From assembly GCA_964429695.1 (NCBI GenBank), contig CAYSCS010000052.1, positions 1-10,392 of the forward strand: a stretch of DNA of 10,392 nt, read 5' to 3'. The DNA comes from CAYSCS01 sp964429695. Lineage in GTDB: Bacteria > Acidobacteriota > Aminicenantia > Aminicenantales > Aminicenantaceae. Under the pieces are notes generated by a model. The model was not told where the DNA came from and made no database searches. It saw only the letters and a program-made list of their open reading frames with translations. The position numbers and the translations under genes are program-made. Positions 1 through 7,182 of this stretch are shown here, piece by piece (position 1 is the stretch's first letter; each line of letters begins with the position of its first letter).

Positions 1-417
1 CGCTCCGCAATCTGCATCCCACTCTCCACCAGAGTGGAGTCAATATCTATTATCACCCCCCACACCTTATGAAAGCAAAGAGACCCCACAGTAAATCCCA
101 TCACCAAACTCAGCCAGCTTGAAAAGACACTATAACCCTGGCTCAGAACGCAAGAAATTGAGGTCTGGAAGAAAAGAAAGTACTCTGGCTGAGAGCGAAT
201 AACCCCGTCCCCCGTACTTCAGAGGAGAAAAGAGATGCTCCAGTTGCTTGAACAAACCAATATATTTGGCAAAGGCTAGAAGAAGCGCCAGACTAGCAGA
301 ACCTGTCACCCTGGTCCGCTAAAGAGAACCAAGTTATGAAATTTTCGATGGCAAGATGTATCATAAAAATACCTTTTGGAGTTTCAGCTTGAGGGTGAAA
401 CTTCTCGGTTTTTTCAT
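1..417 (-). pseudogene. Decayed DDE transposase, IS1380-like, 5' part; cut by the left edge
   Basis: Read on the minus strand, an ATG at 417-415 opens MKKPRSFTLKLKLQKVFL and then meets a TGA at 361-363. The same frame has TAA (334-336) and TAG (319-321). It is then open from about 300 to 133, giving LALLLAFAKYIGLF, LKYGGRGYSLSARVLSF and DLNFLRSEPGL, before a TAG at 130-132. A different frame takes over from about 118 to the edge and gives GVIIDIDSTLVESG. The order (N-terminal basic strand, 'GL' helix, 'GYS..ARVLS' helix, 'EFLRSDPGL'-like segment, then the IDIDST strand carrying the first catalytic Asp) matches IS1380/DDE group-1 transposases. The segment between 'RSEPGL' and 'IDIDST' is much shorter than usual, so at least one deletion is inferred. 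The gene is certainly not functional. The exact IS family is less sure; no terminal inverted repeat could be fixed upstream of 417. Confidence 0.65.
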
Positions 418-826
418 GATGCCTCTATGTTCCCAGTTTCTTGGGGAAAGAGATGCTTCTTTTTTATAAGATGAAAAATATCAGCGCATAAACGAATATT
501 CGGACTTACTATTTGTGAATGAATTCATCGTCTCACCGATGATAAGGAAGAAAAATGCATATAATGTTCAATCCGGCTCTATCGTGGGTAGAAGAGAAAT
601 AATTAAGTTTTACCTAAGCATGAATTCATCTCGAAGGGGTTCATTAGGGAGAAGGAAGCGGATAATATCAAGAAGATAAGGGGTATTCATTATAAATCTT
701 GCTCTAAGATACATTATCTAAAAATCTCAAGAGGACTACTGTAATTCTAGAATCTTAAGGGTTAGCCACAAAAAATCCGGAAGGATCATTCTAATTTTTC
801 TTAGTCTTTAAGCTTTATGGAGACAT
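418..826. other. Intergenic region between transposase remnant and CNNM gene
   Basis: I see no credible gene in this AT-rich stretch on either strand. It holds two copies of the 11-mer ATGAATTCATC (519-529 and 620-630), each containing a 10-base palindrome. It also holds a small hairpin with arms TCATCG/CGATGA (525-530 and 537-542) and the weak terminator candidate at its right end. It probably includes the upstream flank of the decayed insertion sequence, but I could not find its boundary. Confidence 0.6.
770..786 (-). terminator. Weak candidate intrinsic terminator of the CNNM gene
   Basis: On the minus strand, about 40 bases after the CNNM stop codon, ATCC-TTCC-GGAT forms a 4-bp stem with a tetraloop, directly followed by six T. 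Position and T-run fit an intrinsic terminator, but the stem is too short for confidence. Confidence 0.3.
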
Positions 827-3553
827 TCACTTTTTGAATATCCTTACTCTGCGCACGCTTCTTGCATCTGCCTCAAGAACCGTAATTTTAAACTCAGCTG
901 TTTCTATCGATTCTCCCGGCTGGGGAATTTTTTCAAGGGCGTAAATTAGATATCCCCCGATTGTGGTGTAATCCCCTTGGGGGATGGATATATCATATAA
1001 GATTTTTATTCTCTCCACTTCTGTTTTGCCATTGCATTCAATTATGTTTTTATTGATTTCTTGAATTTCTATTCTCTCCTCCCTATCTTTTTCGTCTCTT
1101 ATCTCGCCCACAATTTCTTCAATCAGGTCTTCCCTCGTCACCAGACCCACTATTCCTCCATACTCATCCACAACAAAGACCATTGGATTTCTTTTTTGTT
1201 TGATCTCTTTTAAAAGAGTAAAGACTCTCTTTGATTTTGGTTCATGGCTTATATCATACCTTATGAAGGGAGATATGTCCCTTGCTTTTTGCTCGGCATA
1301 GAGAACATCGAGGATATTAATCACTCCAATGATGTTGTCAATTCTCCCTTCATAGACAGGGATTCGGGAGAATCCGAATTCTGACACTTTTTTGTATAAC
1401 TCATCTATGCTTGTTTCTTTGGGAAGAGCCACAACGTCAACAAGAGGAGTCATGACATTCTCTATAGTCTTACTTTCTAGCTCAAGAACACTACGGATCA
1501 TATGAAGCTCGCCTTTCTCAATTGCTCCTTCCTTCTCGCCCATAGTGGCTAAAAGTTTAAGCTCTTCTCGTTTAGCATTTATTTTCCTTGAGTCTTCCTC
1601 TCCACCCGCAGCCCGTACAAAGATGTTTGTTATCTTCGTTAGCGATGAAGCTATCGAGCTCAACACCCTTGCACTATTCTTCAAACCCGATGCACTCCAC
1701 AGGGCTAAATCCTCAGCCCGGGCACGGAAGATTGTTTTGGGCAATATTTCACCAAAAATTAATATAATGAAAGTCATCGCCAAGGTGTTGACGAGCTCTT
1801 GGACATTTTCTTTTCCTGGGAAAATAAACTGGGCCAATTTAAGCCCGGCCACTCCTGCCGCTGTTGAAGTAAGATTCGTACCCACTAATACAATCCCCAA
1901 AAATCTATCTGGTTTTTGTATTAAACCCTTTATGATTTGGGCTCGTTTATCCTCCTTCTGCGCCTGCACTTCTATCCACGCTTTTGAAGAGGAAATGACT
2001 GCTGTTTCTGAGCCGGCAAAGAAAGCAATGAGCAAGATGGAAAGAAGGAGCATTCCAGAAAAGGCAACTATAATGAATAGATTTGGAGAGGCTAAGAATT
2101 CTCCCTTGCTCGAGCCTAGAGAAAGAAGGGAGAGGAGAATGAAGATGAAAATTAAGGAATTTTTACTATTTTCTTGTTTATGTTTCTTTTTGCGTAAGGG
2201 CTTTAGTCTTATTTGTGAGATTCGAGGTCCGTCCATGCGCAGGATTTCGAATTCGGCATTGCTCTTTTCATCATAGATGACATCCCCAACTTTGGGAATC
2301 GAGCCGAGGACATTGACCACATATCCAGCCATTGTATCTGCAAGAGATTCGTCAAGTTTTACTCCCAGGCGCCTTTCCACGCTGCGGAGAGTGGCAAAAC
2401 CGGGGATTAAGAAGCTGGAATGATCTTCGGGGTGGCGAGTTATTGTTTGCTCTAGAACTATGTCATACTCATCGATTATTTCTCCCAGAACTTCCTCTAC
2501 GATGTCTTCCATTGTCACTAAACCTGAGACACCGCCGTACTCATCCAGGAGAATTGCCATCTGCTGTTTCTCTCTCATCATTTCTAGCATCAAGGGTCCA
2601 ATTTTTTTTGTTTTATAAGCAAAGAATGGTTGTCGGATGAGAGTGTTTTTATGTCTGGGATTGAGTGTCTCAAGAAGGCTTCGATGATAAAGAAATTCTT
2701 CTATGGTTAGCTCTTGGATCAATCTTTTCCCAAGTTCATCTATCCTTAGTCCTTTCCAGCGAGGCAAATCTTTGACATAGAAAACCCCGCAGATGTTATC
2801 GATTTTCCCTCTATAGACTGGTAGTCTCGAGTAGCCAACGTTTTTTGTGAGTTTGAGTGCCTCCTCTATCGTTTTTGAGACTTCGATGCAGACCATTTTT
2901 GGTCTTGGAATCATGATTTCCTTCGCCTTTATCTCCTGGAGCTCAAAAATGCTATGGATAATTTCTTCTTCACTTTTCTCAAGAATACCATGTTTTTCTG
3001 TAATCTTGACTAATTCTCGCAGCTCTTCCTTAGTAAGAGATCGAAGTGTACTCAGGCTCTTTACTCCAAAGAGGGAGAGGAAGAAGTCGGTGAGAAGAGT
3101 AAGGAATTTTCTGAAAGGAAGAATAAGGGTGGAAAAAAACCAGAGTGGTCTGGCCACAGAATAAGAAAATTTTTCGGATTTTATTACTGCGTATGTCTTA
3201 GGTGTTATTTCTCCAATAACAAGAAGGATTGATGTCTGTACTATTATAGCCACAAGGTAGGCAAGACCTGCGCGTTTCCCTAAAAAGAGGCTGTTATATA
3301 TGAGGGAGCCTGTGATGCTCACAAAGGCCATGTTGACGAGGGTGTTTCCAAAAAGAACGGTGATAAAGAGCCTTTTGGGGTCATCATAGAAGTTGACGAT
3401 GTATGAGCTAGCCTTTTTCCTGCTTTTTCTTAGCCTCTGAACTTGAGCTCTGGTTAGAGCCGAAAAAGCTGTCTCAGACCCGGAGAAAAAGAAAGAAAAA
3501 AATAAAAGAACTCCAATGATGAGGATATTGTAGAAAAGAGATAAATTATTCAT
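827..3553 (-). CDS. Tandem double CNNM/CorC-family membrane transporter protein (908 aa)
   Basis: This integral membrane protein of the CNNM/CorC/HlyC ('hemolysin C-like') family is probably a divalent-cation (Mg2+/Co2+) transporter or efflux regulator; the substrate is inferred from the family. It contains the whole family architecture twice. Unit 1: DUF21 membrane domain, residues 8-165, with FFSGSETAF and GEITPKT; a CBS pair at 210-360, with DEYGGVSGLVTMED; a CorC_HlyC domain at about 371-453. Unit 2: an extra hydrophobic stretch at 465-481; DUF21 at 491-650, with FFAGSETAV and GEILPKT; a CBS pair at 697-820, with DEYGGIVGLVTRED; a CorC_HlyC domain at about 838-908. Ordinary members are about 420-450 residues, so this is a head-to-tail fusion with no stop, frameshift or Met at the junction (residues 450-490). 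The first CBS pair has roughly 30-40 extra residues (about 263-300). The ATG start fits the usual short N-terminus before the first helix, but I see no strong Shine-Dalgarno sequence. A good promoter lies at 3616-3643. Confidence 0.93.
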   Translation of the reverse strand: MNNLSLFYNILIIGVLLFFSFFFSGSETAFSALTRAQVQRLRKSRKKASSYIVNFYDDPKRLFITVLFGNTLVNMAFVSITGSLIYNSLFLGKRAGLAYLVAIIVQTSILLVIGEITPKTYAVIKSEKFSYSVARPLWFFSTLILPFRKFLTLLTDFFLSLFGVKSLSTLRSLTKEELRELVKITEKHGILEKSEEEIIHSIFELQEIKAKEIMIPRPKMVCIEVSKTIEEALKLTKNVGYSRLPVYRGKIDNICGVFYVKDLPRWKGLRIDELGKRLIQELTIEEFLYHRSLLETLNPRHKNTLIRQPFFAYKTKKIGPLMLEMMREKQQMAILLDEYGGVSGLVTMEDIVEEVLGEIIDEYDIVLEQTITRHPEDHSSFLIPGFATLRSVERRLGVKLDESLADTMAGYVVNVLGSIPKVGDVIYDEKSNAEFEILRMDGPRISQIRLKPLRKKKHKQENSKNSLIFIFILLSLLSLGSSKGEFLASPNLFIIVAFSGMLLLSILLIAFFAGSETAVISSSKAWIEVQAQKEDKRAQIIKGLIQKPDRFLGIVLVGTNLTSTAAGVAGLKLAQFIFPGKENVQELVNTLAMTFIILIFGEILPKTIFRARAEDLALWSASGLKNSARVLSSIASSLTKITNIFVRAAGGEEDSRKINAKREELKLLATMGEKEGAIEKGELHMIRSVLELESKTIENVMTPLVDVVALPKETSIDELYKKVSEFGFSRIPVYEGRIDNIIGVINILDVLYAEQKARDISPFIRYDISHEPKSKRVFTLLKEIKQKRNPMVFVVDEYGGIVGLVTREDLIEEIVGEIRDEKDREERIEIQEINKNIIECNGKTEVERIKILYDISIPQGDYTTIGGYLIYALEKIPQPGESIETAEFKITVLEADARSVRRVRIFKK

Positions 3554-3606
3554 TAATTATCGATTTAAAAATTAGATGGAGAGGGAAATTTCATATTTTT
3601 AATTAT

Positions 3607-3622
3607 TGATAATAAATTATCA
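3607..3622. promoter_or_regulatory. Fur/PerR-like inverted repeat over the CNNM promoter
   Basis: TGATAAT-AA-ATTATCA has perfect 7-base arms. The arms are identical to those of the 7-1-7 Fur-family box (TGATAATnATTATCA), but the centre here is two bases rather than one. It covers the predicted -10 element, where a bound repressor would block transcription. The sequence is directly visible; binding by a Fur-family metal sensor is inference. AT-rich palindromes also arise by chance. Confidence 0.4.
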
Positions 3623-3643
3623 TATTCTTTAGGGTAACGTCAA
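3616..3643 (-). promoter_or_regulatory. Predicted sigma-70-type promoter of the CNNM gene
   Basis: On the minus strand, TTGACG (3643-3638, 5 of 6 consensus) is followed by a 16-base spacer and GATAAT (3621-3616, 5 of 6). Transcription would start near 3609 and give a leader of roughly 55 bases before the ATG at 3553. The -10 box is part of the palindrome at 3607-3622. Confidence 0.55.
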
Positions 3644-4035
3644 TCAGACTCAAATCTGCCTCTTAGAATTTAAAGTTACGTGGAAGAGAAAAAATAAAGC
3701 CTATGCTTCTGGCTAATAAAAGATTACTGGTTTTTTCAGAGACAATAAGAACAATCTTTTCGGCCAAGATGAGGGATTTGTTTAAGAGAAGACCACTAAG
3801 GATAAGAAAAACAGGAGCTCATTTTTCAGGAAGGGAATTTATATTATTTCTCGTAGTTTGGATCTTCTGTCTGAAGCGAAACAGAAAACATATCAATGAG
3901 GATTATGATGCTCCATCTTTCATTAAAATAATCAAATCTTCTTTCAGGTTTTAAATTAAAGGTTTAGTTTTTTTCCCTTCTGCCAATTCTTCTTTCCAGG
4001 TCTTAAACGAATCAAGGAAGAAGAAAATATTCAGT

Positions 4036-6087
4036 TCAATTTTTCTTACACCATTGATTCAGCCAGTCAATCACAGTCTCATGCCAGAGGATACTGTTGT
4101 GAGGCTTTAACACCCAATGATTTTCATCAGGGAAATAGAGAAACTTGCTTGGTATGCCCAGACGCTGGAGGGCGGTAAAAGTGGCCATTCCCTCGCTTTC
4201 TACTACCCTGAAATCAAGGGCTCCATGGATGACAAGCATAGGGGTTTTCCAGTTTTTCAGGTAATTAATGGGATTATGCTTTTCATATCCTTGGGGATTT
4301 GTCCACGTGGTTCCTTCATGGTCCCATTCAGGAAACCAGAGTTCTTCGGTTGCAAAGTAGGCGAAACGTTCATCCAGATTTCCATCGTGATTGACAAGAC
4401 AGCGAAAACGGTCTGGCCAGTTTCCAGCTATCCAGTTAATCATATATCCCCCAAAAGAGGCTCCCAGAGCTGCTACCCGTTCACCGTCCATCCAGGGATA
4501 ACGATTGAGTGCCGCTTCGAGACCCTTTTTCAAGTCTTCGAGGGGTTTTCCTCCCCAATCGCCGCGAATGGAATCGGTGAATTCCTGGCCGTAACCAACA
4601 GAGCCATGAAAGTCAACCATGACCACTGCATATCCTGCTCCAGCATAAGCCTGAGGATTCCAGCGATAGTGAAAGTTATTCCCGAAAGAGCCTTGAGGCC
4701 CTCCGTGAATCAGGAAAGCTACTGGATACTTTTTTTGGGCATCAAAATCAACGGGTTTGACAACATAGGTGTAGACTGTTTCATCGTTCCATCCCTTGAA
4801 GGTGAATTGTTCGTAATCTCCCATGCGAGCTTCGTCAACCTTTTTTGAATTGATGTGTGTTATTTGTTTCAGGTCGGATCCATCTGTTTTGATTGAGTAA
4901 AGCTCTACAGGCGATTTTAAATTATCAAGCCCAAACACGATTCTCTCCCCAGCTCCTGCTGGAAAATGTACTGAGCCATCTCTTAAGATTTCTCTTACTC
5001 GGCCATCTTTAATATCTATGGCAAAAAGTGAGACCTGACCAAGGTTTGGTGCAGTGACATAGATTAACTTTCCATCATCAGCCCAGGCGAGAGAAGATGG
5101 AGACCTATCCCAGTTTTCAGTGAGAACTTTATCTTCCCCATTAGGCCAGGAACGGATCACTACCCGGAAGCGGTCTGACTCATAACCCGGTCTTTTCATG
5201 GCAAGGTAGGCTAATTTTTTCCCATCCGGTGAAAAGAGGGGAGTCGTATCCCAGGCAGTATTTTCTTTTGTCAGGCATTCAGGAGGTTTTGAGCCATCCA
5301 CGGGAACATAGAAGAGATTAAAATCTGTAGACCAGGCTTCCTCAAAGCCCGCATCTCGGGCGGTGAAGATTAACCCCTTGCTTTCAGGGGTAAAGGTAAT
5401 CTCTTCTGTTCCCCCGAAGGGTTTGGAAGGTGTATCGGCGTCCATTCCTCCCATCAGGTCTCGACACTCTCCACCTGAAGCCTTCATCACAAACAGATGC
5501 GACCTTCTTCCATCCTTCCATGTATCCCAATGACGGAAAAAAAGCTTTTCAAAAATGCGGCCACTGCTTTTACGCTTTTGGTTCTCTTCCATTCTTTTAT
5601 TTGTTTCCTCTAGAGATTCAAGGTCAGGAAAGACCTCGATGGTAAAGGCAATGTATTTTCCATCAGGAGAGATGAGCAGATTTCCCACATCTAAAGGAAA
5701 ATTTGTAATCTGCTCTGCCTCTCCACCTTCGACTCGAATCTTCCAGATTTGTGAGGAACCAGAACGTGTGGAGAGAAACCAGACACACTTCCCGCAAGGA
5801 GACCAGCGAGCGTTAAAGTCCTGGGCGGGGTGTGTGGTCAGGCGACGGAGGATTTTTCCGTCAAGGCTCACAACCCAGATGTCAGTTCTTCCCCGGTTTG
5901 CCTCAAGCTCTGTTGTCCTCAGGGTAAAAGCAACCCACTTTTTATCAGGTGAAAGCTGAGGGTCTGAGATTCTGTCCATGGCTAGCATGTCATGAACAGA
6001 GAAAGGATGAGTGTCTTTTATTTGTGCATTTAGGGTAGGAGAGAAAAAAATGAGGAAGACGGCAAAGAGGATAGAGAAAATAGGCAT
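4036..6087 (-). CDS. Secreted S9-family (prolyl oligopeptidase-type) serine peptidase
   Basis: This is probably a periplasmic or extracellular peptidase that cuts oligopeptides (acylaminoacyl-peptidase/dipeptidyl-peptidase type). The ATG at 6087 gives 683 residues and a clear Sec signal peptide (residues 1-21, MPIFSILFAVFLIFFSPTLNA), preceded by the strong ribosome site AAGGAGGG. The longer in-frame start at 6204 would bury the signal behind 39 polar residues and is rejected. Residues 26-420 form a beta-propeller of WD/TolB-like blades ('SPDGK' at 140-144 and 286-290; the variants 'SPDKK', 'SPCGK' and 'ADDGK' at other blades). Residues 430-683 are the alpha/beta-hydrolase domain: HGGP (461-464), nucleophile Ser544 in GASFGG, Asp625 in HGALDFRV, His657 in DENHW. 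The triad is complete and the length is normal. The neighbouring M19 dipeptidase could process its products. The exact cleavage specificity cannot be read from sequence. Confidence 0.93.
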   Translation of the reverse strand: MPIFSILFAVFLIFFSPTLNAQIKDTHPFSVHDMLAMDRISDPQLSPDKKWVAFTLRTTELEANRGRTDIWVVSLDGKILRRLTTHPAQDFNARWSPCGKCVWFLSTRSGSSQIWKIRVEGGEAEQITNFPLDVGNLLISPDGKYIAFTIEVFPDLESLEETNKRMEENQKRKSSGRIFEKLFFRHWDTWKDGRRSHLFVMKASGGECRDLMGGMDADTPSKPFGGTEEITFTPESKGLIFTARDAGFEEAWSTDFNLFYVPVDGSKPPECLTKENTAWDTTPLFSPDGKKLAYLAMKRPGYESDRFRVVIRSWPNGEDKVLTENWDRSPSSLAWADDGKLIYVTAPNLGQVSLFAIDIKDGRVREILRDGSVHFPAGAGERIVFGLDNLKSPVELYSIKTDGSDLKQITHINSKKVDEARMGDYEQFTFKGWNDETVYTYVVKPVDFDAQKKYPVAFLIHGGPQGSFGNNFHYRWNPQAYAGAGYAVVMVDFHGSVGYGQEFTDSIRGDWGGKPLEDLKKGLEAALNRYPWMDGERVAALGASFGGYMINWIAGNWPDRFRCLVNHDGNLDERFAYFATEELWFPEWDHEGTTWTNPQGYEKHNPINYLKNWKTPMLVIHGALDFRVVESEGMATFTALQRLGIPSKFLYFPDENHWVLKPHNSILWHETVIDWLNQWCKKN

Positions 6088-6091
6088 GAGT

Positions 6092-6099
6092 CCCTCCTT
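6092..6099 (-). promoter_or_regulatory. Ribosome binding site that fixes the S9 peptidase start
   Basis: AAGGAGGG on the minus strand lies four bases before the ATG at 6087-6085. It is a near-ideal Shine-Dalgarno sequence. Together with the signal peptide that begins at this ATG, it decides against the longer start at 6204. Confidence 0.85.
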
Positions 6100-6233
6100 A
6101 TTTAAATTTTGGCTTTTTATGCCATGAGCGTGCAAAAACTGGCGAGAGGAAAGAGTGAAATCTTGACTCATCGTAAAATTTTTAATCCATAAATCGGATT
6201 TCAATTTTTTCGAATTGATCTTGAGATGGTCTT

Positions 6234-6262
6234 AAGATAATTACTTTTAAAATAAAATTCAA
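6234..6262 (-). promoter_or_regulatory. Candidate promoter for the S9 peptidase
   Basis: On the minus strand TTGAAT (6262-6257), a 17-base spacer and TATCTT (6239-6234) form a 4-of-6 plus 4-of-6 match to the sigma-70 consensus with ideal spacing. The leader to the ATG at 6087 would be about 140 bases. The surrounding DNA is very AT-rich, so chance matches are likely. Confidence 0.3.
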
Positions 6263-6463
6263 CTTTAAAATAATAGATATGAATAAGCTCCTCTTTTAAT
6301 CTCCTCCTCTTGCCATTTCAACCTGGTATTTGAGGTTGTGGAGGTCTTTTCCCTTATCCCTCAATACTCAGGGTTTTTTCACTTTGATTACTTGTCCCTT
6401 TTACTCTCCATCTCCAGGAATATTTAAACTCTAAATAGTTCATCATTGTGATCAAATGAGCTT

Positions 6464-7042
6464 TCATAGTTTTCTCAGCACAAGGGTTGTGTATTCTTCA
6501 AGGAATCTCGTCCTCAAGAGCTGAAACCCTTCCTGGATAAGTTTCTCCTTGAGATCGAAATTGTCCTCGAATAGAATTCCTGAGAGTATGAGAATCCCTT
6601 TCTCGATGAGTAGTCCTCTTAGGTAAGATGCAAGATGGATGAGGGTATCTCCATGAAGATTGGCCACAATGAGGTCAAAGAGTTCATTTCTTACTTTATG
6701 GATATCTCCCAGGAGTGTATAGACCATTTTTTCAACTTTGTTCAGGCTTACATTCTGCATGGTAAGCTTTATGGCTTCAGGGTCGATGTCTAAGGCAACG
6801 ACAGCTTCTGCCCCAAGCTTTGCAGCTGCCACTGAAAGTATGCCTGTACCGCAGCCAAGGTCGAGAACTTTTGCATTTTTAAGGGAATCGATTTTCTCCA
6901 TTTCTTCAAGACAACTCCTCGTAGTCTCATGTTCTCCTGAACCGAAGGCTCTCCCGGGAGCAAGGATGATCAGAATTCTCTCCTTAATTTCCCATGATTC
7001 CCCGTCTCGTAAGACTAAAAATTTTTTCCCTATCTTAAGCAC
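6464..7042 (-). CDS. PrmA-like SAM-dependent methyltransferase, lacking the N-terminal domain
   Basis: This is a class I methyltransferase closest to PrmA, which methylates ribosomal protein L11. It shows the PrmA-specific block PGRAFGSGEHETTRSCLE (residues 29-46, compare PG.AFGTG.H.TT), SAM motif I DLGCGTG (61-67), the acidic end of strand 2, LDIDPEA (84-90), and VANLHGDTL (126-134) at the active-site strand, where PrmA has a similar N-I/L block. Full PrmA is about 290-310 residues. This protein is 192, and the roughly 100-residue N-terminal domain that recognises L11 is missing. Only 140 bases separate it from the upstream gene, so the domain cannot be hidden there intact. The start is a GTG at 7042 with a modest AGAGAG ribosome site; a stop lies 10 codons upstream in frame. 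It may be a truncated, decaying prmA or a short relative with another substrate, so no gene symbol is given. The catalytic domain looks intact. Confidence 0.8.
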   Translation of the reverse strand: MLKIGKKFLVLRDGESWEIKERILIILAPGRAFGSGEHETTRSCLEEMEKIDSLKNAKVLDLGCGTGILSVAAAKLGAEAVVALDIDPEAIKLTMQNVSLNKVEKMVYTLLGDIHKVRNELFDLIVANLHGDTLIHLASYLRGLLIEKGILILSGILFEDNFDLKEKLIQEGFQLLRTRFLEEYTTLVLRKL

Positions 7043-7182
7043 TGTTAACTCTCTCTGCCTATTATCTTTTTATCTCTAGGTATTTTTACCTGAAAGTACT
7101 CACTCTTGGGATTTAGATTTTTATAACTATTTTTTTCTGTGGGTATTCATAATTAGATTCGTTTCTTAAGCTGTCACGAGTT

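Larger units (their letters stand above)
3554..4035. other. Intergenic region between S9 peptidase and CNNM gene
   Basis: This spacer of about 480 bases carries the CNNM promoter and its palindrome. I support no intact gene. Two consecutive minus-strand open stretches in different frames read protein-like: 4040-3951, containing LDSFKTWKEELAEGKKTKPL, and 3960-3844, containing FNLKPERRFDYFNERW. Neither has a convincing start or ribosome site. They may be coding remnants or chance. A plus-strand frame at 3703-3954 also lacks a ribosome site and is not called. Confidence 0.5.
6088..6463. other. Intergenic region between PrmA-like gene and S9 peptidase
   Basis: This stretch of about 375 bases has no supported gene. 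It contains the S9 ribosome site, a candidate promoter (6234-6262) and an inverted repeat, TCAATT/AATTGA (6201-6206 and 6213-6218), that would fall in the transcribed leader. It also has a 22-codon minus-strand frame from a TTG at 6364 to a stop at 6296, reading DLHNLKYQVEMARGGD at its end. I found no convincing terminator for the methyltransferase gene. Confidence 0.5.

Noticed and set aside
1545..2276. 243-codon plus-strand open frame
   Set aside because: It lies wholly antisense to the CNNM gene, which has clear domain motifs; its own translation is low-complexity and shows no family motif.
3703..3954. 83-codon plus-strand open frame in the S9-CNNM spacer
   Set aside because: No ribosome site at a proper distance, AT-rich composition, and no motif recognised.
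4117..4848. 243-codon plus-strand open frame
   Set aside because: It is antisense to the catalytic domain of the S9 peptidase and has no recognisable motif.
6088..6204. 39-codon N-terminal extension of the S9 peptidase
   Set aside because: It would place polar residues before an obvious signal peptide, while the ATG at 6087 has a strong AAGGAGGG site.
6358..6376. Terminator-like CCCT...AGGG plus T6 on the plus strand
   Set aside because: The stem is only four base pairs and there is no plus-strand gene upstream that would need it.
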